From assembly GCF_900104845.1 (NCBI RefSeq), contig NZ_FNSR01000001.1:2728001-2792000 (forward strand): DNA of 64,000 nt. The letters run 5' to 3'. The notes beneath the pieces are model-generated. The model was not told the DNA's origin and searched no databases. It saw only the letters and a list, made by a program, of their open reading frames with translations. The stretch comes from Paraburkholderia caballeronis. Its GTDB lineage: Bacteria; Pseudomonadota; Gammaproteobacteria; Burkholderiales; Burkholderiaceae. The position numbers were made by a program, and so were the translations under genes. Shown one piece after another: positions 55,498 through 64,000 of this stretch (within the stretch, counting starts at the first letter, position 1; each line of letters starts with the position of its first letter).

Positions 55498-56198
55498 ACG
55501 GTTATTTGAGGCAGAAGCGCGCCGACCGACAACGCGATGACGAGGTGATAGACACCGAAGAGCACGAGCAGCACCGCGACCGGCACGAGGACCGCGCCGA
55601 CCGTGAACGACAGCCGCCCGCCGCGCCCGCGCGGCCGCAGCCATGCGCGCCAGATGCCGCGCGCGGACGGCGCGGCCTGTTCCCGCAACGTGCTGTAACC
55701 ATCGGGAAACAGCAGCTGGCCCGCTTCGCCCGGCAGACCGTCGTCGCCTTGCAGCAGCAGCGCGAAGTTGCTGCGCTTGATGTCGGTCAGCGCCTTCTGG
55801 TTGCAGTCATACGCATAACGGCCGCCAAAGCCGAGACCGAGGCACAGGCAATACACCTCGCGCACGTCCAGCCGCTGCGCGGCGAGCTGATCGAGCCGCG
55901 CGAAAAACGCGACACCCGCGTTGCTGACGTTGAAATAACGCCGCTGCAACAACTGCCGCTGCCATTGCGCGGCGCCGTCCCACGGCAGCGTCAGCAGCAC
56001 TTCGTCGGCCCATGCGACGGCCGCGAACAGCGCGTCGTCGACATCGGTCTCGCCATAACCGGCATCGGCCGCCGCGAGACGAACCGCCGCGATCGACGCG
56101 TCGAGCCGCGCCGCCGCCGTCGCGGCGTCGCCCGACGGCTGCTGCGCGAACGCGCGCAACTGCGCGAAGAACGGAATGAAGCAGTTCAGGAGTCGCAC
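55494..56198 (-). CDS. tssL: Type VI secretion inner-membrane protein TssL (DotU/IcmH)
   Basis: Protein of 234 residues. The cytoplasmic helical DotU domain (LLNCFIPFFAQLRAF; FFARLDQLAAQRLDVREVYCLCLGLGFGGRYA) is followed by one C-terminal membrane helix (LSFTVGAVLVPVAVLLVLFG). It is the short type without an OmpA-like peptidoglycan-binding domain. TssL pairs with TssM and contacts the TssK baseplate protein. The gene follows tssK after 1 bp and overlaps tssM by 4 bp, so translation is coupled. Confidence 0.94.
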   Translation of the reverse strand: MRLLNCFIPFFAQLRAFAQQPSGDAATAAARLDASIAAVRLAAADAGYGETDVDDALFAAVAWADEVLLTLPWDGAAQWQRQLLQRRYFNVSNAGVAFFARLDQLAAQRLDVREVYCLCLGLGFGGRYAYDCNQKALTDIKRSNFALLLQGDDGLPGEAGQLLFPDGYSTLREQAAPSARGIWRAWLRPRGRGGRLSFTVGAVLVPVAVLLVLFGVYHLVIALSVGALLPQITV

Positions 56199-56199
56199 G

Positions 56200-57588
56200 C
56201 TATCTCCGCAGAATCACGATCTCGGCCCGCAGATCGTCCGGCGCGTCGAGCCATTGCAGCGCGATGCCGCCTTCGCGCTCCACCTTGTCCCACAGGTCGC
56301 TCATCTGCTCGATCCGGAAATAGCACGATCCGGCCCGCCTCGGCAGACCCTGCGGCGCGACGGACAGATGAATCAGTTCGAGCCCCGGCAGCGCATGCGC
56401 GACGAGCCCCGGCATGTCCTCGTCCGAGGCGAGCCGCGCGTCGCGCAGCAGGCCGTCGACCAGCGCGTTCGGGTCCTGGTCGGAGCGCACGACCAGATAA
56501 AAGCGGTTGCGCCGGTCGAAGAAACTGCGCGGCAGTTCGCCCATGTAGACGCCGTCGCGCCCGGTCAGCGCGGCGAGGAACTCGGGGCCGACCGTGATCT
56601 CGTTGAGCAGGCCCGCGATCAACGCGCGCGCCCGCGCGAAGCAGTTTTGCAGCGCGACGTGCGAATACGCCGGCAAGCCGGGCGTGCCGTCCTGCGTCTC
56701 GCCGAACATGTCGATGCGCTCGGAGAACACGCTCAGTTCGCCGATCAACTGGCGCAGCGCGCCGTAGACGAGCCACGGATGCACGTGCGGCGTTTCGGTC
56801 ATGTGAAACAGGTACGGACACGCGCGGGTCAGCGAGCGCAGCGCGAGCAGGAACACCGAATAACCCGGATCGGCGTCCGCCTTCTGGATCTCGCGCGGAC
56901 TCTTCAGCTCCTGCAACTGGCGCACCCGTCCCGCGAGATCGTCGCGCAGGTCGCGCACCGTGCGCATCAACGTTTCGGAGCCGGCGAGCGTGTAGCACGG
57001 CGGAACGAACGAATCCGACAGCCGGATCGCGTCGCCGTCGCGCACCAGTTGCGCGATCGGGATCAGGTCGTAGCTGCCGAGATTGGCTGTCTCGTTCTCG
57101 AAGAAAATCCGCACCACGTGCAGCAGCGTATGCACCGGCGCGGACGGTCCGTCGGAATACAGGTCCGGCACGTCAACCGGCGCGCCGACGCTCGCATAAC
57201 GGGTCGCGACGCCGCCCGCCTGCGCGGAGTCGCTGCACAACTCGACCTGCCGGCCCGGATCGTTCGCCTTCTTCAGCCCCAGATAAACCGTGACCGGCCG
57301 GTCGCTCTCGATCGAGGCCGGATCGAACGTGCGCGGCGCGATGACCGCGTTGCCCGGATATTCGATGTAGCTGCGGTCGGGAAAGATCAGCGTCGCGCCG
57401 CGTACTTCGAACGTGCGGTTCGCGACCGCCGCGTCGGTGATCTCAAGCGCGCCCACGCCCCAGAAATGCGGCAGCCCCGCGTCGAACACCGGCTTCACCC
57501 TGAACTGTTCGCAGCGTTCCGCCAGCTGGAAATGCTGCGGCTGCATGAACATGCCCTGATGCCAATAGATTCCTTTGCCCTCTTCCAT
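56200..57588 (-). CDS. tssK: Type VI secretion baseplate protein TssK
   Basis: Protein of 462 residues from ATG 57588 (MEEGKGIYWHQGMFMQPQHF, the usual TssK start). The fold (N-terminal shoulder, helical neck, C-terminal head) is implied by conserved segments such as GMFMQPQHFQL and LPRSFFDRRNRFYLVV. TssK trimers link the phage-like baseplate to the TssJLM membrane complex. The gene lies 8 bp after tssJ and 1 bp before tssL. A longer upstream frame is only read-through across tssJ. Confidence 0.95.
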   Translation of the reverse strand: MEEGKGIYWHQGMFMQPQHFQLAERCEQFRVKPVFDAGLPHFWGVGALEITDAAVANRTFEVRGATLIFPDRSYIEYPGNAVIAPRTFDPASIESDRPVTVYLGLKKANDPGRQVELCSDSAQAGGVATRYASVGAPVDVPDLYSDGPSAPVHTLLHVVRIFFENETANLGSYDLIPIAQLVRDGDAIRLSDSFVPPCYTLAGSETLMRTVRDLRDDLAGRVRQLQELKSPREIQKADADPGYSVFLLALRSLTRACPYLFHMTETPHVHPWLVYGALRQLIGELSVFSERIDMFGETQDGTPGLPAYSHVALQNCFARARALIAGLLNEITVGPEFLAALTGRDGVYMGELPRSFFDRRNRFYLVVRSDQDPNALVDGLLRDARLASDEDMPGLVAHALPGLELIHLSVAPQGLPRRAGSCYFRIEQMSDLWDKVEREGGIALQWLDAPDDLRAEIVILRR

Positions 57589-57596
57589 GCGGCTAC

Positions 57597-58319
57597 CTAG
57601 TCCCCGAGCTTGCGTAGTGTGGTGTTGAGTTGCGACAGGCAGTCGACGCAGTCGCCGCCGCTGCCGAGCTTCAGTTCCTTGCCGCCGCCGGCCAGCGGCT
57701 CCGCCGCCTGCAACTGCGCCGCGGTCGGCGTCTTCGCGAGCGGCCCGGCATTCACGATGCCCTGCGCGCCCAGATCGAGACGTAGCGCGAGCGGCCCCGG
57801 CGCGGCGGCATAAGTGGTCGTCAGCCATCCGCGCGTCGACATCACCACCGGCACGTCGAACAGCCGCGTCGGCACGGCCTTGCCGGCCTGCGCATAAGCG
57901 GCGACGATGCCGATGAAATGCGTGTTCTGCGCGCGGTCCAGAATCAGCATCGAATGCTGGCCCGGCGACACGACATAACGGGCGAACTGCGTGAAGCCCG
58001 GCCCGGCCGAGCCGGACTCCATGCTCTGGAACACCGCCAGCGGGTTCGCGGCGAGCTTGCGGAACGACGCCGCGTCGCTCGCTTCGTAGATGCCGAGCAG
58101 CAGCGTATGCGCCTGCCCCTCGTCGCGGTTCAGGTCCGGCGATGCGGCGATCTCCAGCATCACCGCGTCGGCGGCGAAGTCCCAGTTGAGCGCGGACATC
58201 GCGTCCTTGCGCGAATTGCCGCCGAACATCGAGCACGCGCTGCACGCGCAGGCCAGCAGCACAGCGGCCGATGCGCGGCTGACGAACGGCTTCAATCGCG
58301 AATGAATCCAGGCTGGCAA
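57597..58319 (-). CDS. tssJ: Type VI secretion outer-membrane lipoprotein TssJ
   Basis: Protein of 240 residues when started at TTG 58319, which has GGGAGG eight bases upstream; a frame from ATG 58415 lacks such a site and spoils the signal peptide. The signal peptide ends in a lipobox (LLACAC, or the following SAC), giving a lipidated cysteine. The transthyretin-like domain follows (residues 40-200). A C-terminal extension with GGDCVDCLSQL is longer than in typical TssJ (about 160-180 residues). TssJ anchors TssM at the outer membrane. It is followed by tssK after 8 bp. Confidence 0.85.
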   Translation of the reverse strand: MPAWIHSRLKPFVSRASAAVLLACACSACSMFGGNSRKDAMSALNWDFAADAVMLEIAASPDLNRDEGQAHTLLLGIYEASDAASFRKLAANPLAVFQSMESGSAGPGFTQFARYVVSPGQHSMLILDRAQNTHFIGIVAAYAQAGKAVPTRLFDVPVVMSTRGWLTTTYAAAPGPLALRLDLGAQGIVNAGPLAKTPTAAQLQAAEPLAGGGKELKLGSGGDCVDCLSQLNTTLRKLGD

Positions 58320-58368
58320 GTCGAAATCCTCCCTTGGTATCGGTCGATGCGCGGCATGCGGGCCGCGG

Positions 58369-59139
58369 TCAGCAAAGCCGCAGCACGGTCGCATCGGCGT
58401 CGCCGTCTTCCGCATACGGCATGAACAGCACGGCCTCGGGACACCCGTTCACGCGGACATAACAGGAACTGCCCGCGTCGATCCGGTTGCGGACCGCCCA
58501 TGCGTCGAACGTCTGTTCGCCGGCTTCGAGCGTCAGGCCCTGCTGCGCGAATTCGAGCACCGTCTTTTCCGGCAGGCCGCCGGCCGGGCCGACCGCCTGG
58601 AAATCGATCCGCGCGTCCGCGCCGGCGATGCCGAACACGACGCCATCCCAGTCGCCGCTGCGCGGCCCGATTTCGAACCACTGTCCGAGGCGCTCGTCGC
58701 CGAGCACCGCGAACCGGAAGTCGGACGCAACCGGTGCGGCCGCCTTGTTGACCCTTGCAACGATCTTCGCCGCCCACGCGGACGTCTCGTCGAGCACCAG
58801 CGCGCCGTCCAGCAGCGGCGGCAACGCGGCGGCGGGCGCACCTTGCCATAACACCGCCGTCGGCACGTCCACGCCGCGCCGCTGACGCAGCACGGCGGCG
58901 AACAGCGACAACCCGTAGCGAACCGAAGGCAGCGCCAGTTCGGCCGGCTCCGCGAGGATCAGCCACAGGTCCGCGCGCGCCGCTTCGAACGCGTCCGCCG
59001 CCGCGCGCCATGCGAGTTTCGCGGGGTCGTCGGTCCACGCATGCCCGGCGGGTTGCAAGCCGTATTTGCGCAGCGTGGCCGCGACCGCTTCCACGCGCGC
59101 GGCGCTCTTGTTCAATGCACTGATCCAGACCGTTTTCAT
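58369..59139 (-). CDS. T6SS-associated protein of unknown function
   Basis: Protein of 256 residues located between the DUF4150 gene (16 bp before it) and tssJ (49 bp after it), clearly in the same operon. It begins MKTVWISALNKSAARVEAVA and has an N-terminal alpha/beta part that resembles a Rossmann-like or TIR-like layout (ADLWLILAEPAELALPSVRYGL). A beta-rich C-terminal part follows (FRFAVLGDERLGQWFEIG). No motif allows a confident family call. By position it is probably an accessory for the PAAR-like/DUF2169 module or for membrane-complex assembly. Confidence 0.75.
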   Translation of the reverse strand: MKTVWISALNKSAARVEAVAATLRKYGLQPAGHAWTDDPAKLAWRAAADAFEAARADLWLILAEPAELALPSVRYGLSLFAAVLRQRRGVDVPTAVLWQGAPAAALPPLLDGALVLDETSAWAAKIVARVNKAAAPVASDFRFAVLGDERLGQWFEIGPRSGDWDGVVFGIAGADARIDFQAVGPAGGLPEKTVLEFAQQGLTLEAGEQTFDAWAVRNRIDAGSSCYVRVNGCPEAVLFMPYAEDGDADATVLRLC

Positions 59140-59155
59140 GGCGGGTTCCGAAGGG

Positions 59156-59551
59156 TCAACTCATGATCATCACGACCGGCTGGCTCGGGACGAGCACCGC
59201 GCCGATCGCGTTGCCGCCGTTGTGCTGGGTCGGCGCGCTCAGGCGCACGGCCGGATTGCCTTCCAGCATGACCGTCGTGCTGCCCATCGAAAATTGCAGC
59301 TTGCCCATGTCCGTGCTCGATACGAGGCCGCCCGCGACGCCGGGTTCGTCCCCCGACGACATCGGGATTTCGGACGCCTTCGTGAGCGCCGGCACGCCGA
59401 CGATCAGCACCTTCTGCGTGACCGGGTTGCCCATCATCGGCATCGCGATGTTCGGGTACGGCACCGGGATCGGCGGAGCCGGCGGCGCGGGTGTCTTGCA
59501 GACGTCGGGCATGCCCATGCACTGGCCCGCTTCCTTGGTGACGGCAAACAT
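59156..59551 (-). CDS. DUF4150 domain PAAR-like protein
   Basis: Protein of 131 residues. The N-terminal segment GMPDVCKTPAPPAPPIPVPYP and the PTQHNGGNAIGAVL region are diagnostic of DUF4150, a PAAR-like fold that caps the VgrG spike of the type VI machine and delivers effectors. Here the domain stands alone, without a fused toxin domain, so an effector would bind non-covalently or be encoded elsewhere. It is 10 bp after the DUF3540 gene and 16 bp before the unknown 256-residue protein. Confidence 0.88.
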   Translation of the reverse strand: MFAVTKEAGQCMGMPDVCKTPAPPAPPIPVPYPNIAMPMMGNPVTQKVLIVGVPALTKASEIPMSSGDEPGVAGGLVSSTDMGKLQFSMGSTTVMLEGNPAVRLSAPTQHNGGNAIGAVLVPSQPVVMIMS

Positions 59552-59561
59552 AACGGGCTCC

Positions 59562-60236
59562 TTATCCGAGGTCGATCTTCGACGCGTCGATCTTCACCTG
59601 GCCTTCGGCCAGCACCGTCGCGTGCCGCGCCGACAGGTGAAACCGCTCGTCCACCTGCATCCGCACGCGGCCGGCGCGCGTCTCGTCCGTGTCGTCGACC
59701 CAGCGCAGGCTGTCGCGCGCCCGCACGATCAGGCGGCCGACCGTATGCGTGACCTTGTGCGCGAACGTGCGCACCGTGCCGACCCCCGCGTGCAACTGCT
59801 GTATGGCGGCATCGAAACGGGCGAACCGGATCTCGCCGCGCAGGCCCGACAGGCCGATTTCCGGCGCTTCCAGTTCGACGCGCCGGCTCGCGTGCAGATC
59901 GATCCGCGCGGCCTCGACCCGCAATGCGCCGGCCTCCGTATGCAGCGACACGTCGCCCGGCAGCACGAGCGCCGCGCTCGCATGCACGGCGCGCACGAGC
60001 ACCGCGACGATGTACGACGACGCCGGGGCGTCCGCCGCGCAGACCAGCACCGTATCGCCGCATGCCGGCTCGATCAGGCAACTGTCGGCGCGCAGTGCGC
60101 GCGGTGCGCACGGCGGCGTCGCATCGGCGCGCTGGATGAAGAACCACGGGCCGGCGCGGCCGGTCACCGTCGCGTAGATCATTGCGACCGCGTAATCGCT
60201 GCCGGGGCGGGTCATCTGAACGAGCGTGGGATTCAT
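59562..60236 (-). CDS. DUF3540 domain protein (T6SS-associated)
   Basis: Protein of 224 residues. The sequence shows alternating beta-strands with an OB-fold-like start (YAVAMIYATVTGRAGPWFFIQR) and a repetitive C-terminal beta region (EIGLSGLRGEIRFARFDA; IDLHASRRVELEAPE). It ends in KIDASKIDLG. This pattern matches DUF3540, found next to DUF4150, DUF2169 and pentapeptide genes in type VI clusters. It may be a small spike-like or adaptor component. Spacing to its neighbours is 18 bp and 10 bp. Confidence 0.82.
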   Translation of the reverse strand: MNPTLVQMTRPGSDYAVAMIYATVTGRAGPWFFIQRADATPPCAPRALRADSCLIEPACGDTVLVCAADAPASSYIVAVLVRAVHASAALVLPGDVSLHTEAGALRVEAARIDLHASRRVELEAPEIGLSGLRGEIRFARFDAAIQQLHAGVGTVRTFAHKVTHTVGRLIVRARDSLRWVDDTDETRAGRVRMQVDERFHLSARHATVLAEGQVKIDASKIDLG

Positions 60237-60254
60237 GAGAGCCTCATTCGGTTT

Positions 60255-61283
60255 TTATTTCGCGCGGCGCGGCTGCCACTGCTCGGCGCGCGCCAGCACG
60301 GGATCGGTCTGCCGCGCGCCGTCGAGCTTCGCGCCGCTCCAGCGCGTGTCCTGCTGCACGGTGGCGTGGAGGTTCGCGCCGCTGAAATCCGCGCGCGAGC
60401 AATCGACGCCCGACAGATCCGCGTGCGACAGATCGCAGTCGTTGAAGCGGGCCGACGCGAGCGTCGCCGCGAGGAAAACGCTGCGGCTCAACACCGAGCG
60501 GGTCCAGCACGCGCCGTCGAACTTCGCGCCGCCGAAGTCCGCGCCGGTGGCATCGACGCCGTCGAAATGCGTGTCGCCGAGATCGGCCAGCTTCAGCGCC
60601 GCCTCGATCAACCCGACATACTGGCCGCGCGCGCCGCGCAGCACTGCGCCCTGAAGCTGCGCGCCGACGAAGCTCGTGCGGTCGAGCAGCAGGCCCGCCA
60701 GATTCGCGTTCTGCAACTGCGCGCCGTCGAACATCGTCATCGTCAGGTCGCAGCCGCGCAGGTCCTGACCGTTCAGGTTGCTGCCGCGCACGAACGCCTT
60801 CACGAGCGACGCGCCGGCGAAGCGCGCGCGGCTCAGGTCCGATTGCGGCGCGGTCCAGCGGGACAGGTCGGCTTTCGTGTAGTCGGTGTCGACGTGAACG
60901 CAGCCATACGCGTCGCTGCGCGCGAGCCGCGCGCCGGCGAACGACGCGCCGGTGAAATCGCAGCGGTCGAACGCGGCGAAGCTCAGGTCGGCCGCGCCGA
61001 CGTTCGCGCCGCTCCAGTCCACGTCCTCGAAGCGGGCCTGGGTGGCCGTCATGCGTTCGAGCTGCGCGCCGGCGAAGCTGACCGCGCGGCAGTCGGCGTC
61101 GTCGAGCCGGGCCTCGCGCAGATTCGCGCCGGCCAGCGTGACGTGGGTCAGGCGGCAGCCGGACAGGTCGCAACCCGACAGATCCGCGCCGGACAGATCG
61201 ACGTCGTCGAGCCGCCGGGTGCTCGCGAGCGCGGCGCGTGCGTCGTCGGCATCCATGCGCGTTTGCGGGTTCGCTGGGCTCAT
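60255..61283 (-). CDS. Pentapeptide repeat protein (T6SS module)
   Basis: Protein of 342 residues made almost entirely of pentapeptide repeats of the A(D/N)LxX type (DLSGADLSGCDLSGC; LAGANLREARLDDA; ADLSGVDCSRADFSG). These stack as a right-handed square beta helix. The ATG overlaps the stop of the DUF2169 gene (ATGA). It belongs to the operon that leads to tssJKLM. Pentapeptide proteins of this group may act as effector-binding scaffolds or spike extensions; no catalytic domain is visible. Confidence 0.9.
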   Translation of the reverse strand: MSPANPQTRMDADDARAALASTRRLDDVDLSGADLSGCDLSGCRLTHVTLAGANLREARLDDADCRAVSFAGAQLERMTATQARFEDVDWSGANVGAADLSFAAFDRCDFTGASFAGARLARSDAYGCVHVDTDYTKADLSRWTAPQSDLSRARFAGASLVKAFVRGSNLNGQDLRGCDLTMTMFDGAQLQNANLAGLLLDRTSFVGAQLQGAVLRGARGQYVGLIEAALKLADLGDTHFDGVDATGADFGGAKFDGACWTRSVLSRSVFLAATLASARFNDCDLSHADLSGVDCSRADFSGANLHATVQQDTRWSGAKLDGARQTDPVLARAEQWQPRRAK

Positions 61284-63994
61284 AGGACGGGCGGACGGAA
61301 TTGAAGAATGGTGCGGTCGATGTTCGCGCCTTCGACGCTCGCGAGCGTCGGCTGGGCGCCGACGAAATCGACGCCGTAGAGGTTCGCGTCGAGCAGGCGC
61401 GTCCCGCTTAAATTCGCGTTGCGCAACGAGCCGCCGAACAGGTTGATGGCGCTCATCTCCGCGCCGCCGAGGTCCGCGCGATCGAAACGGGCGCCCTGCG
61501 CCGACGCGAGGCGGAACCGCGCGCCGGTCGCCTGCACATTGCTGAAATCGGCGCGATCGAGTTGCGCGCTTTCGAACGACGCGTCGCGTAGCTGCACGCC
61601 ATCCCAGCATGCGCGGTCGAGTTGCGCGTGGATGAAACGCGCGCCGTCGAAGCAGGTATTCGCGTCGGCGCGCGACTGGCGCAGGTCCGCATCGGCGAAG
61701 CCGGCCTGCTTCGCGTCCGCGCCGTAGAACTCGGTGTGCTGGCAGACCGCGCCGGAGAAATCGCAGTTGGCAAGCACGCTTTCGTTGAAGCTCGCGCCTT
61801 CGACGCGGGCGCGGCCGAACTTCGCGCCGCCCAGGTCACAGCCCGTAAAGCTCGCCTGTTCGGCCTGGCATGCGGTCGCGTCCACGCCGGGCAGGCGGGC
61901 CTTGTCGAAAACAGCGCGTTGCAGTTCGGCCTGCGCGAGACACGCGGCGGAAAAGTCCGCGCCGGTGAAGTCGCCGTCGGCAAGCTGCGCGCCACCCAGA
62001 TCGGCCTGCGCAAACGTGCTGCCCGCCGCGCTCACCTGCGCGAGCCGGGCGCGCTTCAGACCGGCCTTGCCGAAGTCGGTCCCGCGCAGCAACGCGCGGT
62101 CGAAAACGGCCCCGTCGAGCCGGCTGCCGGCAAAAGACGCCTTGTCGAGCGTGGCGTTCGAGAAATCGGCGCTGGACAGATCGAGGCCGGATAGATCGAG
62201 GCCGGTCAGGTCGTGGGCCGCGAAGCTTGCCCGTATCGCGTGGCGTGCGATCACGTCCTCGCGCGTGAGTGAAGCGGCGGCGATCTCTTCGGGAAGCGCC
62301 TGCATCGGGGGAATGTCGATCGGCGGCGGCTTCGGCGCGGGCGGCGGCGCGAGCAGCGTGCCGAGCGCGGTGAAGTCGGCGGACGGGACAGCGGGCAACG
62401 AAGCGCCGCCGAGGTTTTGCATCACGTCCGGCGGTAATCCGCGTGCAAGATCGGCGTCGGTCAGGTTGTGCTTCTGCATCAGTTCGCGCGTCCTCGCCTC
62501 CATGCCGGCCAGCATCCGGTCGACGTCGCCGAACGACGCCGGGGTTTCCGGCTCCGGCCTGGGTCTGTACCTGTCGAAGTCCGCGTCGGTCAGCTTGTGC
62601 TTCTGCATCAACTCTTGCGCGTCGGCATCCAGCCGGTCCACGAGCTTGTGCAGTTCCGCGACCGTCAGCGGCGGCTCGCCCGGCTCCGGCTTCGGCAGGT
62701 ATCTGGCCAGATCCGCGTCCGTCAGGTTGTGCCTGAGCATCAACTCGTTCGTCTGGACGTTCAACTGGTCCGCAAGACCGTGCACCCGGACAAGCTCGGC
62801 GTCGGCCTGCGCGGCAGCCTGGGCGGCAGTCTGCGCGGACGCCGCGCCCGACTCCGCCGTGGACGACGCTTCGGCCGCCGTCGCCGCAACAGACGCGCCA
62901 GCCGCCGCTTCGGCCGGCGGCATGGCCGGGCCGGGTTGTTCCGCGTCGGCATCGGCGTCCGCAACCGGATCGATGTCCCGCAGGAATTCCGCGTGGTAAT
63001 GCGCGAACGGCAACGGGACATCGTCGAGGCGCTCCCATGCGGCCTTGACGTGCTTCACGTCGATCGCGTCGCCGGCGCAGGCAACCAGCGCGCGATAAAG
63101 CACGACGCCGCATTCGGCCTCGGGGAAAAACCAGACGGTTTCGGCATGCGAAGCGACTTCGCTGAATACATCGCCATCGGCCGTCTTCACGTTGACGAAA
63201 CAGCGCGCGCGCAGACCGGGCAGCCTGCCGCGCAGCAGGCTCGTGTGCGGATGCAGGTTGCCGATCTCGAAGGATTCGTTGCCCGCGAAATAACCGGACG
63301 GCAGACGCTGGTCGGGAGCGGCGCTCATGAACAGTTCCGCGCGCGTATCGCCCGGCAGATGCGGCCACTCGTGCTTGAGCCAACGCTCGTCGCAACGGCC
63401 GAGATGCTGCTGGCGCAGCGGCGCGGCGATATCGAACGCCCAGAAGCCCGCGGGCCGCCCCGGGTCGCCGCGATTCGCGATGCGACGCGATTCGTATTCG
63501 ACGTTGGGCAGCGGCCACCCGCGCGTGCCGTCCGGGTTCTGCGCTTGCGCGTGCCCTTTGCCCTGCACGTTGTCGGCAAAAGCCGCGCCGCCGAATGCGG
63601 TAGGCCGCCCGATCGGCATGCGCGCGAACGGCTTCGGCGCGGAAATCAGGCCGAGCGCGTTGAAGTGCCGGTCGCCCGTGACGATCAGATGCTTCGACAG
63701 CGCGCCGACGCGCACGCTCACGCGCTGCGATTCGATCGTCCTGCCTTCGGGAGCGTAGGCCGCGCCGTACAGCATGTATTCGCCAACGGGTTTCGGATAA
63801 CCTTCGTCCAGCAACGCCGTCTTGCCGAGGATCGGCTCGATGAGCGGCCATACGGCCGTGTCGTCGAGCAGCGAATCGAGGCAGGGATGCTCAAAACCGA
63901 ACGCGGCATACACGCCGATCGCCAGCAAATGCCGACCGGCAAGTTTCAGGCTTCGATACTGCACGGAAGCATTATCCGGCTTGATGATTTTCAT
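61280..63994 (-). CDS. DUF2169 domain adaptor fused to pentapeptide repeats
   Basis: Protein of 904 residues, which appears complete: ATG 63994 lies at the window edge and the sequence MKIIKPDNASVQYRSLKL is the usual DUF2169 start. The DUF2169 domain spans about residues 1-340. An Ala-rich linker (350-395) follows, then three copies of a helical motif (near 414, 456 and 501; consensus ELMQKHNLTDADLAR). A Pro-rich hinge and about 315 residues of pentapeptide repeats complete it. DUF2169 proteins are adaptors that load DUF4150/PAAR-like proteins and effectors onto VgrG in other bacteria. The gene starts the visible operon; vgrG is expected just outside the window. Confidence 0.88.
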   Translation of the reverse strand: MKIIKPDNASVQYRSLKLAGRHLLAIGVYAAFGFEHPCLDSLLDDTAVWPLIEPILGKTALLDEGYPKPVGEYMLYGAAYAPEGRTIESQRVSVRVGALSKHLIVTGDRHFNALGLISAPKPFARMPIGRPTAFGGAAFADNVQGKGHAQAQNPDGTRGWPLPNVEYESRRIANRGDPGRPAGFWAFDIAAPLRQQHLGRCDERWLKHEWPHLPGDTRAELFMSAAPDQRLPSGYFAGNESFEIGNLHPHTSLLRGRLPGLRARCFVNVKTADGDVFSEVASHAETVWFFPEAECGVVLYRALVACAGDAIDVKHVKAAWERLDDVPLPFAHYHAEFLRDIDPVADADADAEQPGPAMPPAEAAAGASVAATAAEASSTAESGAASAQTAAQAAAQADAELVRVHGLADQLNVQTNELMLRHNLTDADLARYLPKPEPGEPPLTVAELHKLVDRLDADAQELMQKHKLTDADFDRYRPRPEPETPASFGDVDRMLAGMEARTRELMQKHNLTDADLARGLPPDVMQNLGGASLPAVPSADFTALGTLLAPPPAPKPPPIDIPPMQALPEEIAAASLTREDVIARHAIRASFAAHDLTGLDLSGLDLSSADFSNATLDKASFAGSRLDGAVFDRALLRGTDFGKAGLKRARLAQVSAAGSTFAQADLGGAQLADGDFTGADFSAACLAQAELQRAVFDKARLPGVDATACQAEQASFTGCDLGGAKFGRARVEGASFNESVLANCDFSGAVCQHTEFYGADAKQAGFADADLRQSRADANTCFDGARFIHAQLDRACWDGVQLRDASFESAQLDRADFSNVQATGARFRLASAQGARFDRADLGGAEMSAINLFGGSLRNANLSGTRLLDANLYGVDFVGAQPTLASVEGANIDRTILQFRPPVL

Positions 63995-64000
63995 GCGTCA

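Overview
The window is high-GC DNA (roughly two thirds G+C by eye) that reads as a chromosomal segment of a Burkholderiaceae betaproteobacterium, most likely Burkholderia in the broad sense. This rests on the overall protein relatedness, on gene sets such as ftrABCD, uvrB next to an aromatic aminotransferase, a DUF3563 gene, a patatin gene next to 3-hydroxybutyrate dehydrogenase and an imuA-imuB-dnaE2 cassette, and on long antisense open frames typical of such DNA. I do not assign a species.

Left part (1-24 kb), mostly core genes: a pirin tail, OsmC-like and SRPBCC-like proteins, Fur-controlled hemP, a shrunken haem-binding (HbpS/GlcG-like) ORF, the Fur-controlled iron uptake operon ftrABCD, uvrB, tyrB, a patatin-bdhA pair, an aldo/keto reductase, rlmJ, a DUF3563 gene, a cueR/copZ copper pair, an RmlD-like reductase, the SOS mutasome imuA-imuB-dnaE2 behind a perfect LexA box, sixA and a tRNA-Pro.

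Middle part (24-45 kb), more accessory: cspA with a small companion gene, AraC and LysR regulators, an MFS efflux pump divergent from its likely LysR regulator, an EamA transporter, a FecI/FecR/TonB-receptor iron-signalling set with its own Fur box, a Na/Pi cotransporter next to a P-type cation ATPase, and a 1264-residue autotransporter with three near-identical 150-bp repeats.

Right part (45-64 kb), mosaic then secretion: a plasmid-type Rep_3 initiator, a DnaJ-like co-chaperone with an unusual linker, a stand-alone fliG, a small membrane ORF and a decayed OmpR-type response regulator. These are followed by type VI secretion genes: tssA on the + strand, convergent with a tightly packed minus-strand operon. 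In transcription order that operon is DUF2169-pentapeptide fusion, pentapeptide protein, DUF3540, DUF4150 PAAR-like, unknown 256-aa protein, tssJ, tssK, tssL, tssM. It continues beyond the right edge, where vgrG, hcp, tssBC and clpV would be expected.

Three Fur boxes (hemP, ftrA, fecI) make iron a recurring theme. The most interesting places are the T6SS cargo-loading module with a three-copy helical repeat inside its DUF2169 protein, the Rep_3/DnaJ/orphan-fliG mosaic, and the miniature HbpS-like ORF.
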